Assembly (NCBI GenBank): GCA_015501585.1
Contig: JADNRY010000506.1
Coordinates: forward strand, 1 to 42,646
Reading direction: 5' to 3'
Source: Rhodocollybia butyracea
Lineage: Eukaryota > Basidiomycota > Agaricomycetes > Agaricales > Omphalotaceae
DNA: 42,646 bases
In this document: positions 22,195 to 32,065 of the stretch, piece by piece
How the letters are laid out: each line of letters begins with the position of its first letter
Numbering within the stretch: the first letter of the stretch is position 1
The notes under the pieces: model-generated
Seen by the model: the letters and a program-made list of their open reading frames with translations, nothing else
What the model was told of the DNA's origin: nothing
Database searches by the model: none
Made by a program: the position numbers and the translations under genes

Positions 22195-23400
22195 TTACGA
22201 GTTTTTAAAGTCAAGCTTTGTACGCTTCGATTTGGGGATGTGAGCATAGGCGGGACAGCCAAAAGGTTTGAGTTCCTTGAGTGAAGGCTTTACGCCAGAC
22301 CAAGCTTCGTGTGGAGTAGAATTAGGAAGCCGTGAGGTAGGTGAGCGGTTAATGAGATAGACGGCAATAATGACAGCGAAGACCCAAAACCCAGCAGTAA
22401 ATTTAGCATCATGCATCATGCATCTGGCACACTCAACGATAGTGCGGTTGAAGCATTCAGCAATGCCATTTTGCTGTGGGGTGTGAGGGACTGTGGTCTC
22501 ATGGATAATACCAAGGTTACGGAGATAATGCTCAAACTGATCAGAGGTATATTCTCCACCATTATCTGTACGAAAAACCTTGAGCTTAAGCCCAGTCTCG
22601 AGCTCTACCATAGCCTTCCATTCGCGGAAGCATCGGTACGCCTCCGATTTGTGATGGAGGAAATAAACCCAGCAGTGGTGGGTGTTATCATCTATGAAGG
22701 TGATGAAATACTATAGCCACCATTGATAGAGTTGGGTAATGGACCACAAACATTGGAGTGAACTAAATCTAGTTTCCGACGGGCCCTTTTATTGGATGAT
22801 GGGAACGGAAATACATGCTGTTTACCGGCTGTACACGACTCGCAGAACTCTATTTGACCTCCCACTTCATCAATGCCCGTTACCATGCCTTTTGCAATCA
22901 GACGTTTTATGTTGTCTTGACCGAGATGACCTAGGCAGCGGTGAGCATGATTAATGTCGATATAGCGGGATGTGGTAGCGAGATTTGCGTACTCTTGGGA
23001 TTTCAGCGGACGGCGTGAAGAAGGTAAAGACCTCCTTTGGTCTTGCGACCAGATGCAACACACCGGCCAGAGCTTCGAGCTTTGACAAAGCACTCCTCTC
23101 CATCAAAGAGAATGGTGTGTTTGCGCTTGTCAGTGAGCTGAGAGACAGAAATCAGAGTGGCAGCGAGATCCGGGACATGTAGCATATTGGGTAGAAAACC
23201 AGTGATGATTCCATCTGGCGTATCCAGGGGGACTGAAGAGTACCCTTACCAACAGCGTAAATGGTAGACGCATCTCCAAGATGAATGGGGACAGGTTTGT
23301 CGAGTTTGGTGTACGAACTGTCTTTGAACCAGTCACGACGTGGACTTAGGTGGCGAGAGCACCCAGAGTCAATGTAACTCTCGTCGTTGCTTGTCTTGGC
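22195..23400 (-). pseudogene. Copia protease and integrase, broken
   Basis: The protease active site is DSGCSRHL at about 23350-23370, followed by the LISVSQLTD block (about 23150) that precedes copia integrases. The integrase has its zinc-binding H...H and C-X2-C (CESC) and the DNGGEY and QQNGIAE blocks that carry the second and third catalytic acids. The first catalytic Asp of this DDE enzyme is expected in LVHSDVCGP, but here the block reads LVHSNVCGP, an Asp to Asn change. Three single-base frame changes separate the pieces, at about 23226 (C run), 22714 and 22203 (A run). The element therefore could not integrate with its own enzyme. Some indels are in homopolymers and could be assembly errors, but the Asn change is a substitution. 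Confidence 0.88.
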
Positions 23401-24451
23401 AGGAAGGTGGCAACATCAGTGGAGATAAAGACATGGACAGAATCGGAACTTGAATGACGGACGGAGGGAAATTCTGAGTAGGTGGAAGCGACTTTTGCAC
23501 TGACCTCCTCATCCGATGAGCTATCGCTATCAGAGTGTTGGGCGGCAGCGGCAGTAGGCTTCCTACTAGATCTCCACTGCTTCTAGGAGCGGACGCAGTG
23601 CGGCGGGATGCTTCCTCATCTCGCTTCTTGTGGTTACAGTCTTCGACAAGGTGACGACCTTTGTGACAGTAGGAACAGAGCGGACCTTTCTTGGGTTTCT
23701 TCTTTGGTTTAGATTTCCCTCTAACAGCGGCAGCGTTAGCCGCCTCGGAAGAATCATCACCAGAAGGGAGACGTCGATACTCCGCAATGAGGCGGGAGGT
23801 GACAAAAGAAGAGGTGAGCTTGTTTGTTTCAGTAACGGCAGCAAGAGTGACGATGGTAAACGTCTCCCAAGTGTTAGGAGAGTCATTGACAGTACGAGGA
23901 AGAGAAGTGAGCATAAGTTCCGCGAGGAACTGGTCTCCAAAAGCATCAGTGTCAGAGAGCTTCTTGTTCTCAAGAGCATAGAAGTTAACGTGATCCTGCA
24001 TGTTATCACCATGTTCATACCGTTTATCCATCATACCATGCTTGATATAGAAGGCTTCAAGACCAGCAGTGGTGCCAGCATGAGCTTCCTTAAGCTTAGT
24101 CCAGACGTCCTTGGCGGATGTGAGCTTTTCAATGAGAAGAAGCTGTTCCGGCGCAAGGTGCTCTTTGATGATCCCAATAGCCTTGTCATTACGAGTAATT
24201 GATTCCTCGTAGGATCGCATATCCTCCCTGTGATCTCATCTAACAGCAGCCCGGTCAACGGCAGAGGCGTCATTAGGCAATGGATGAGGATCAGAAGGTT
24301 TAGGATAGACAGACATCTCTCCACTGCAGAATCTCCAGACCATAGCCCTCTGGAGCTTGCCAGAAATAGGGCCAACCCATCGAGAATAGGTCCCGTAGGT
24401 AAGGGTAGGGATTTGAATGGAATCTGATGATGTGGCAGATGTAGGGGACAT
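23369..24451 (-). pseudogene. Copia gag with CCHC zinc knuckle, interrupted
   Basis: The first part (24451-24236) starts MSPTSATSSDSIQIPTL and has the YSRWVGPISGKL block seen near the start of copia Gag (UBN2-like). It stops at an in-frame TGA (24236-24238), and the same frame then goes on from 24220 for 283 codons. That part carries the coiled Gag region (LAPEQLLLIEKLTSAKDVWTK) and an RNA-binding zinc knuckle, CSYCHKGRHLVEDC, of the form CX2CX4HX4C. Gag packages the element RNA into virus-like particles. The TGA fits a single change from CGA or TGG. The frame after the knuckle runs on towards the protease. Confidence 0.88.
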
Positions 24452-24565
24452 GTGGACGAATGTATGGGATGTGTAGGTGAATGAACGAGTGTGAGAGAGT
24501 AAAATGAGTGTGTTCCGAGGTCTTGTGCGCAGTAGAGAAGCTTCATTAATTCAGTACAGGCTACC

Positions 24566-24578
24566 GGGGCCCATAACC
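24566..24578 (-). promoter_or_regulatory. Copia primer-binding site (initiator tRNA-Met arm)
   Basis: GGTTATGGGCCCC on the minus strand directly follows the 5' LTR. Its complement GGGCCCATAACC matches the anticodon arm of initiator tRNA-Met. This is the mark of priming by a half-tRNA, known from copia and Ty5. Confidence 0.85.
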
Positions 24579-24898
24579 TATTGAAACTATTGAAATAAAA
24601 GAGAGTTCTCAGAGACAGTGGTAGAACGACGCTGTATTATGTACCTATTGAAATAAAAGAGAGTTCTAGGTACATAGTCAGTAATAAGTACAAGAAATAA
24701 AGAATGTGAGTACTAACCTCAGCGACAGTGGTAGAACAACGCTGAGGTGTCAATATATGTAAAATACAATTAAAAGAATGTGTCACATGGGATGTATGTA
24801 AATAACGTAATGAAAGCAGAAAATATTCTGGTTTCGTTACGGCATGAATCCACGAACGTATAGGTGACATAACAAGATAAGATCATCAACTTTTAACA
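24579..24898 (-). repeat. Copia 5' LTR
   Basis: This 320-bp LTR equals the 3' LTR except at four positions by eye, in the contexts CTCAG(A/C)GACAG, AGAA(C/T)GACGC, GGTTT(C/T)GTTAC and GTATAG(G/A)TGAC. It should carry the promoter and polyadenylation signals of the element. Confidence 0.95.
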
Positions 24899-24903
24899 CA
24901 AGC

Positions 24904-25506
24904 AACGATTGGCTAGTGCCTTTGTCGGCCTTTGACCGTCACGGGTCAACGGTCATGCTCACCACTTTCAGAGCTTCTGCCTGCCTCTGTTCCTCCGGTG
25001 TTAAACAAAGAAGTAAGGATCATATATATATAATCTGGTCATGGGTTCATCGATGCTGCTCACTACTTTCAGCGCTTCTAAGTACCAACCTTTGTTCTTT
25101 GATCTTGGTATCCAGATCAGAACCTTTACATGAGTATGTGTGTAGATACTCGAAAATGGAGCGCTATCTAATGCTATTTTACAGATACTGATACAGCGGC
25201 ACAGTCTACGGGTGCAAGGAAGGATTGTCCGACAGCTCAGTCTGTTGAATGCTAGTTCACTGCTTTAGAAGCAACACATGCGTGCACCTTTATCGCTTCT
25301 TCTTTTCAGCAATTCTATGCTGTCTTTTTTTTCCCTTGATCTTGAAATCCCACACCATGCCTTTGTGTAAGGGGTGACTACAAGCTGGAAGCCAGTGTAT
25401 GATGGGCTAGGAAAATTTATATTTGAAGCTGTACAGTTTCCGCAGCCCCCGCCTTAGAGTGTGCATCCTTCATCCCTCCTTCATCCCACAACTGTCCTAC
25501 AATCCG
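24904..25506. other. Possible upstream exon area; otherwise nothing seen
   Basis: Two related blocks on the minus strand (about 24960-25010 and 25042-25110) each contain GCTGAAAGT(A/G)GTGAGC-like sequence, as if an exon end with its splice donor had been duplicated. The rest, to 25506, shows no gene. Confidence 0.3.
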
Positions 25507-25700
25507 CATCAGGAAAAGTACCCTTCGGCTTAACGTGGCTAAAGGCAACTAAGGGCAATTTTTGCCATAGAAGCCAACTTAAGTGCCTCTCGGCCCGTGA
25601 ATCACTTGACTGGCTCAGTCCAAGGTTCACGCTGTCACTCTGTCCAAAGTTGCCAAGATTGACTAACTCAAGCCAGACTGGAGCAATTAGGCAATGCCCA
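25507..25700 (+). mobile_element. Orphan CATCAGG element end
   Basis: The sequence CATCAGGAAAAGTACCC is the family terminus opening to the right. Inside, GGCAAC/TTGCC motifs recall the inner repeats of the palindromic elements. I found no matching right end, so this is a truncated or diverged copy. The right limit is arbitrary. Confidence 0.45.
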
Positions 25701-25781
25701 ATGCAACTCCCAATGCAATGATACTGCTTACATTCATGCCATTAAAGCGAAATTAGAATAGAACAATCATTCATTTCCTAT

Positions 25782-26228
25782 CTATGTACAACAACCAAGT
25801 AGCAGGAGTGAGACAGGTGTAAATAGGATAGCCATGAATAGTAGAAGCAAAAGAGTAGAGATACATAAGAACCAGTAGAGCAAAACAGTATGCTTTGAAA
25901 CACCACAGACAAGCCCAGCAATTAAGTAGGGATACAGTGTGTGAAGTGAAGAAAGTGAGGTACATAGAAGAGCATAGATGAAGGCATTAACAGGATGTAA
26001 GAAGCAGTGATAAACGAGAGCAACTGGTGATTGGAAAGGAAAGGATTGCCGCTGCAAGCAGTAACTAATGTAATAAAAGACGTCAGGTATATGACTGAGG
26101 GGATCAAAAAAAACTCTCACCTGGAGCAAGCATACTATGCAACCAAACATAAAGAAGCCTAAGAGAAAAAGTGCAAATGAAAACAGGAACAACATTTCAA
26201 CAGTGTCAAGAGCATACCATTCAAGCAT
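25782..26228 (-). pseudogene. DUF6535-like membrane protein fragment
   Basis: A 148-codon frame starts with MLEWYALDTVEMLFLFSFALFL-type hydrophobic sequence and has at least three predicted membrane segments. A second piece, FQSPVALVYH, and in another frame SGNPF, resemble the loop (GNxPFQSP) of agaricomycete DUF6535 proteins. That resemblance spans a frame change near 26050. A GTGAGA donor-like site follows the first membrane segments (about 26115), so some of the frame may be intron. The function of the family is unknown. The whole is either a decayed gene or a partial multi-exon gene. Confidence 0.38.
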
Positions 26229-26553
26229 AGGAAGTTACAAAACTAGTGCAGTATCAGCAAGCGAATAGGTTAAACATGGAAAGAGCTCACCATGAATTAG
26301 TAGTAAGAGAGAAGGGCCATAGGGACAGACTCAATGGAAGGGATGATGGAAGAGCAAGAGAAAGAGTGTGGCCTGGGAGTTGACACATATAAGTCGTAAG
26401 GGCATGTGATGTGGGAGTCACGTGAACAACAGTGAGCTTGAGCGCATACTGGCCTCAATTTTACAGCTTGATACCAGCCATGATTAGGACTATTTGAGTC
26501 AAGGGCAAGAGTCTAAATCCATAGAAAGAACTGAGGAAGAAACATGAACTTTA
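26229..26553. other. No gene recognised
   Basis: This is upstream of the membrane-protein relic. It shows no motif or repeat. Confidence 0.4.
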
Positions 26554-26662
26554 GACGCCGAAAATGCTTGTCACACGCTCAATTTTGATTGCTGTTTGAC
26601 AAGTTTGTCAAACAGCGAGGAAAGTATTCCTTTTTGAGTGTGAGACAAATCTTTTGGGCGCC
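26554..26662. mobile_element. 109-bp hairpin element
   Basis: The outer ~30 bp are imperfect inverted repeats (GACGCCGAAAATGCTTGTC against GGCGCCCAAAAGATTTGTC). The centre holds an exact hairpin, GCTGTTTGACAA-GT-TTGTCAAACAGC. It looks like a small MITE. No clear target duplication was found. Confidence 0.55.
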
Positions 26663-26817
26663 TTTTTCACTTAGTGATATCTTCTTTGATTCTGGTGGGA
26701 TTTTCATTGGTCAAGGAGTTGAATAAAATGTACTGAGACCCTCAAAAGGTGCAGGCTTGAAACTGTAGCATTTCCGAATGTTTACTACTTCCTCCCCCTG
26801 GTCCTTGCTCCTAAACT

Positions 26818-27290
26818 AACCAGTTAGGTGAGTTTTTGTATTTTTGCCATATTATGTTCAATTCTTGTTCAATTTTGTTAAGGAAGGGTGTTCCTAGATC
26901 CCCTAGGTAACCTCTGTATGCCGCGGTAATTATGTTTGGACAATTCCTTATTTGGTACAATGCCTCCAGGTCCCTGCCCCAGTTAGGTGAGTTTTTGTAT
27001 TTTTACCATATCTTCTTCAATTCTTGTTCAATTCCTAAATCCCCTAGGTACCCTCTGCATTCTGTGGCTGTGGTAATCACGTTTGGGGAACTCTTTATCC
27101 TGTGCAATGTCTCTAGTACAATGCCCCTACATCAGCAAAACATGGGTGAACTGCAGCTGTTGTCAGGCACTATACAGCTGATTCAAGCGGCTTCTAGTGT
27201 TGGACAGTGCCGGAAAGTGCCGGAAAGCGGCTTCCTGTGCATACACGTTTTGCTGATGCAGGTCCTTGCCCCAGTTAGGTGAATTTTTGC
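26818..27290 (+). repeat. ~160-bp tandem duplication with insertion
   Basis: The block starting GTTAGGTGAGTTTTTGTATT begins at 26823 and 26982, and its start recurs at 27274. Unit 1 is 159 bp. Unit 2 is 292 bp because the 129-bp element at 27130-27258 sits inside it. Unit 1 therefore shows the site without the insertion. Confidence 0.8.
27130..27258. mobile_element. CATCAGC element, copy 1 (129 bp)
   Basis: The ends are CATCAGCAAAAC(A/G)TG on both strands. The uninterrupted duplicate at about 26960 reads GCCTCCAGGTCC where the filled site has ...CTA-element-CAGGTCC. This fits a 2-bp duplication of CA with one later change to TA. Terminus and duplication length match the CATCAGG elements, so it is probably a sister family. 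It has no coding capacity. Confidence 0.72.
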
Positions 27291-27390
27291 CTAGCTACTA
27301 GAGTCTATAGAAAGAGTAAATATACTTGCTTATTGACTTTATTCCATTAATATATCCACCAGAGCTTCTGAGTAGCTCAATTTGGGCCTG

Positions 27391-27625
27391 ATACTCAAAG
27401 CAACTTAAGTAAACCTGAGGTTGACATATATACTCTGGTCAACTTTTGTTAACTCAAGTCAACCTGAAGTTAGGGCTTGAGTGGGCCTTATACTCAAGTC
27501 AACTTAAGTTAACCTGAGGTTGGCCTATATACTGGAGTCAACTCTAGTTAACCTGAAGTTGGCATATCTACCCAGGTTAACTCAAGTCAGCCTGAAGTTG
27601 GCATATATACTCAGGTTAACTCAAG
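27391..27625 (+). repeat. GTTAACTCAAGTCAACCTGAAG tandem repeat
   Basis: Five to six imperfect units of about 38-48 bp combine CTCAAGTCAACCTGAAG, TTGGCATATATACTC and GGTTAACTC. The array stops exactly where gypsy integrase coding begins. Its reverse complement, about one unit, borders the other half of the integrase at 35826-35870. Confidence 0.8.
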
Positions 27626-28336
27626 TCAGACAGACAGACTGAGATCCTCAATGCCACCTTGGAACAAATGCTTAGAGCCTACATGGACCATGACTGAAGC
27701 AACTGGGCAAAATGGTTGTCAGTTCTTACATTTGCCTACAACAGCTCCATCCACTCCTCATCGGGTTACCGTCCTGATTTCTTACTATTGGGATACTTCC
27801 CCGGCACTTCCACAATTGGCCTGATTCCAGCAGAGGACTCCATGGCAAGACCGTTCCTAGCTAGTCAAAAGGCAGCTGACTTCGTTGATGCCCTTGAATT
27901 GCGCTGGAGATTTGCACAAGACTTGTTGATATTGGCGCAAGAATGTCAAGCCAAAGCCTACAACAAAGGGAGGATCCCCGTTAAGGAGTTCAGCCCAGGC
28001 AATTGGGTATTGATTAACCCTCACACATTGAAATTAATAGAGGTGGAGTGTACAGGAAAGAAACTAGTACAGAGGATGATGGGTCCTTTCAAAGTAATAG
28101 AGAAGGTCAATCCCATGGTTTATTGTCTACGGCTACCGGACAACTATCCCATGCACTCCATTGTGAACATTACTCATCTATGCAAATACCACCTTTCTCC
28201 TTCAAAGTTTGGGGACAGAGATCAATTGAGCCAATTAAGGGAAATCCAAGCTGGATCAGACAGATGGAAAGGTTATGAGCGTTCTGAAGACTCATGGGTC
28301 TCAGAATACTTGAAGCTGTGTAATGCCCCGAATTGA
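27626..28336 (+). pseudogene. Ty3/gypsy integrase C-terminus and chromodomain
   Basis: The frame opens at DRQTEILNATLEQMLRAYM, the block after the last catalytic acid region of gypsy integrases. An in-frame TGA (27695-27697) follows, then 206 codons: LTFAYNSSIHSSSGYRP, the SH3-like GNWVLINPHTLKL part and MMGPFKVIEKVNP. It ends with a partial chromodomain, WKGYERSEDSW...LKLCNAP, which targets chromoviruses to heterochromatin. The N-terminal part of the integrase is absent here and is found on the other strand ending at 35871. The two parts meet at the same point of the protein. Confidence 0.88.
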
Positions 28337-28894
28337 AACAACAGTATTTGGGACAATTGGGACTTACAGCTTAATTCTGTGGATGGGTAACATCAGATGA
28401 CCAGGCGCCTATCCAACCTTGCCCTTTGCCCTTAACACTCCTACTTAAAACACTGGAAAGAAGCGGTGCTTCACTAGCATGTCTCTAATCTTGTTGAAAA
28501 AGTGGTGCTGTACCTGCACATTTTCATCAAAATTCAATTAAAAATGGATTACCATGAAGTCTATCCCTCACACTCAATGAACAACCATCTCAAAGTCTCA
28601 GAAATGGGACCACTGCAAGGCCACAGACAGAAACAATACTTGCACAATACATTCATCCTTCCTTGATTTCTGCGCAGGTTACGAATATGAACTATGCATG
28701 GATGATTCAATGCTTTTCTTATTTCCAGAAAAATTGAGGAGACAGAGGTCCAGTCGGATTTTAACCTGGAATCTATCACCCCAGGAGGATTGGGATTGAG
28801 ATGAACTCAAACTCCAATTCTGGTCTCTCAATCCAGAATCCCTGATTGTTTGCCTTTCTATCCAGGATGTTGATGTCCAGGCGCTCTTTCCACA
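28337..28894. other. No gene recognised; possible gypsy 3' sequence
   Basis: If the gypsy element continued, its 3' LTR would lie here, but I found no matching copy in the window. Short minus-strand frames carry no motif. Confidence 0.35.
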
Positions 28895-30076
28895 ATGAAC
28901 AAACCACCCCAACCTTACTGTGATGCTCACTTAGGACCTTTTGATCCCACTCATTCTTCTCAACATTATGATCCACATGCTCTGCATTACTCCTTTATCA
29001 CCAGCGTTGATAGCAATAGATTCCCTCCTGAAGAGATAGAATGCATCCCTGTACACTCCACTTGGGTCAGCGAGAAATCCCCTCACAAATACAAAGGTTT
29101 CATACAAGGATTGTACAGGAAGGCTCTTTGAGTCAGGAACTGTTGGTTATCAAAAGAGGCTTTGAAGCTTATCAAGAAGAGTGAGTGTTGGTTATGGACC
29201 AGTTTTGTAGAAGGCTGTCCCCTCATTCTGAAGGAAGAAGACTTTGATGCATTGGCAAACACCAATATCCGGTTTGAGGAGGCCATATCTCTTCTCATAC
29301 CCATTCAAAGGTCTATGATGATAATGAGAGGATGGCTGTGTATGGGTCAACTCTTGGTCTCCTCTCCACCGAAAGGTCTGAAAGGTGGACATGTGAACCC
29401 TGTTCCATGAGCAGACGATGGATTAATGGGGATGTGGGTCAATCAAGTAGACAAAGAAATAGCAGGTTGGCTCTGCGGCGTAGGAATTCTGCTGTTTGTT
29501 GGACATACAATACAATCTTTGGCAGACACCCAGCCTTTTGACATGGATACGCACCATGCCAAATGTGCCATACATCACTGTGATCTGAGTTACATGCCCT
29601 TCCAGAACCTGCTAAACTCCATGAAGGAGAAGCATTTTGGAGAAGACAATACTTGCTGGGATGTAGAGATCAATTCTTGAGAAGCACAGCCTAAGGACTA
29701 GTTTTTGAGATGGAAGTCATTCTCAGGCGCTACCTCCTCCAACTTCCCCACAGAACAATGGCATGGCTCTCGATCAGGAGACAAAATGCTGGTTAGATCT
29801 CCTACCACTGCTGACCCCTCTCTGTTGATCAAACCTCTCTTGATTCAACACCTGACTCCAGGAGGGAAATGGACTAAATTTGCTGTAGAAGGCAGGGACA
29901 ATCCTATTAATTTCTATTTGGTTGGCAAAAACAACTGCCACCTTTTGGAGGATTTCAATATCAAGCTCTATGACTGTATTTTGAAAAGGGTGTTATACTT
30001 TCACTAAGAACCAAACATTCTGAAGGAAGTTGCTTTCGACACTCACATTTACGGGTTCCCCTTGTCAAACATTTAA
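28895..30076 (+). pseudogene. Unknown 393-codon protein with five in-frame stops
   Basis: One frame runs from the ATG at 28895 to a TAA at 30074-30076 without any frame change. It is cut by TGA at 29129, 29408 and 29678, TAG at 29699 and TAA at 30005. Between the stops the text is protein-like throughout, for example HSTWVSEKSPHKYKGFI, GWLCGVGILLFVGHTIQSL and THHAKCAIHHCD, with a hydrophobic stretch near residues 190-210 and a Cys/His group. I do not recognise the family. Each stop is one C-to-T change from CGA, CAG or CAA (or a G-to-A change from TGG). It lies tail-to-tail with the DUF6589 relic and may belong to the same mobile unit. Confidence 0.6.
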
Positions 30077-30157
30077 TTCTATGCTGATAGAGGTTTCGCA
30101 AAAGAGCTGGCATGGTCATCTTGGGTTTACCAGAAGCAGGACCCCAGCAAGGCCGAC

Positions 30158-32065
30158 CTACTTCACATCATGTCGAGCAGGACTCCTCCAGCTTTCTAGA
30201 AAAGGTTCCAGGATTTCCAAATGTTCAAACTTGTTTTCAAGGAACTGAAGGTAATTTTTGAGCTGAACCATCCTTTCATAGCTCAGTCCGTCCCCTCCAG
30301 CAAGAACTAAACATTTTGCATAGGAACCAAGACCGGGGGACTGTCCCAACTGGGTAAGGAAGTCTATCAGAGCTTTGAGGTGCTCTTCTGTCCCAGTCTC
30401 ATTGTATCCATTAGACTTTAACAGATACATCTGGGTTTTTTGAGGGGACACCTTTTGCTTTGTCCCAATTTGATGATACAGGCCTTGAAGTTGGACAGAG
30501 TAGGTTTGAAAGTCTGGGATATCACCCATGTAGTCAAAGAGAATGGCAAGCCACTCTAGGGGCAAGACATCCGACAAGAACTTGTGGTCCACAAGATCCC
30601 AGAGTTCACCAAACATCAATTTGGCACATAGGTTCTTCTCTAGCCATTCCCGCTTTTTTATAAGGCTCAACACATCCTTCGTAAGCCCTTCACCTCTGCA
30701 GTATGTCCTGGCGCAGCCAATGAGCATGTGAGTTTCACGGACAATATGTTCAAACCATGCTTTTACTTGTTTCTGCATATTATTGAATCGCAAGACTCCA
30801 GACTCATCATCACTACTAGCAATTTTAAGAATGGCAAGTTGGTCCGCTTTCACATACTGATCAAGTGAGTTCAAAACAGTTGTGTAATTGGTTGATGCCC
30901 CGATACAGGATTCGTGGTCAAACAGATAACGGTTTGCTCCACATGCAAACATGAGCAAGCCCTTGTCTGCAAGTAGGAGGTTTGCATTTCAATTTCTTGA
31001 GAACAATAGTGATGATATTGGATATGCAGCCACCTAATTTTTCATACTGTTGGTAGTTTTTGACATGCAAATTACCAATAACCTACAGTTTCAGGTGGTC
31101 GGTAATTTCTTGACACAGTATGTGTGTCATTAGATGCATTTTTAGCATGACTCAGTCGATTTCGCCGTTTTGGGGTAGCCACCAAGATGCAGTAATGCCA
31201 TAACAGTGGATGCCCCATCCGGAGAATATCTTGTGCAGAGTGCAAAGTCTCCGCACCAAACTTTTGATCTCCAATTCCACTGGACTGGATGCCCAAGGCA
31301 TGCCGCAAACCTCCATCCGGGGACACCAAAGCAATTGGACTGGTGAGTAGATGCTCTTCTACTAGTTGCGCAACAAACAAAGTGAGAGCAGGATGTGCAT
31401 GGCCAATGTCTTCATAGGGTTTCAAGACAGAGAACATGTACTGATACTCTGCATCCTCTTTGTTTGGCATCCCCAAAGGATGTTGAATCCATTCTTCAAT
31501 TATTCTTGCAGGTGTGTAATTTGATCTCCCAGACAAGAATATACCCAGTGTGCGTCCATGTTTTGATGAATGGCCTGTGATGTTGACCCCATTCTCATCT
31601 TTAGCATGGGAGAAGAAGTAAAGAAACTCTCCAATTGTCCAGGCTTCACACAATATCACATTCAGTATATTTTCCACCTTTAGAAGATTGACATCTTTGA
31701 CTTTAGTTCTCTCTGCCTCGATACCACCTGCAATCTGTGATTGACTTGCTGGGAGGGATTGAAGCCATGAGTAGGACTCCTGAGATGCAAACTGGGTGGC
31801 CTCACAGCTATACCCATCTCACCCTCGAGGGTGAGATGGGTATAGCTGATGTAAAGGGTGTGTGAGCGGGATGGATGCCTGGTGTAGGAATATAGTAGTA
31901 TGTGCCAGGAGTGAATCCAGTAGTAGGTTGGGCGAGTGTGTAAGAGAATGGAATTGACTCAGACAGTCAAACAGGTTGGGCAGGTGTGCGAGGAAACGGT
32001 GTACTCAGAATCATGCCAATCTCCATATCATTGTCAGATATATCCATGTCTTCATCTGAGCTCAT
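30158..32065 (-). pseudogene. DUF6589-family protein relic 1
   Basis: The N-terminal start is probably ATG at 32065 (MSSDEDMDISDNDMEIG). After a stop near 31970 and a frame change at a 44-bp palindrome (31805-31848), the frame is open through 31072. It carries LCEAWTIGEFLYFFSHAKD, YTPARIIEEWIQ, MGHPLLWHYC and RNYRPPETV, which match the N-terminal part of agaricomycete DUF6589 proteins. After another break (about 30960-31080, possibly an intron) a 266-codon frame follows. It has ESGVLRFNNMQKQVKAW, NETGTEEHLKALIDFL and GGDGLSYERMVQLKNYL, the DUF6589 core, ending near LEPFLESW. The final part of the domain is missing. The biochemical role is unknown. These proteins are abundant among mushroom repeats, so a transposon link is inferred. 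Confidence 0.75.
31805..31848. repeat. Perfect 44-bp palindrome
   Basis: The 44 bases are exactly self-complementary around a central CTCGAG. The arm reads CAGCTATACCCATCTCACCC. It lies in the N-terminal coding part of the DUF6589 relic and is the point where the reading frame changes. Confidence 0.95.

Larger units (their letters stand above)
19727..24898 (-). mobile_element. Ty1/copia LTR retrotransposon, full length
   Basis: This 5172-bp element has two 320-bp LTRs, a 5-bp CAAGC duplication, a primer-binding site touching the 5' LTR and a polypurine tract touching the 3' LTR. On the minus strand the domains run gag (zinc knuckle), protease, integrase, reverse transcriptase and RNase H, the copia order. 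The reverse transcriptase/RNase H frame is open for 628 codons. The gag to integrase part is broken by one in-frame TGA and at least three 1-bp frame changes. The LTRs differ at four of 320 positions by eye, so insertion was fairly recent. The element lies in repeat-rich sequence, probably inside an intron of a gene on the same strand. Confidence 0.95.

Noticed and set aside
28561..28976. Minus-strand frames of 66-83 codons
   Set aside because: They overlap one another in different frames, have no motif and partly shadow the plus-strand unknown protein.
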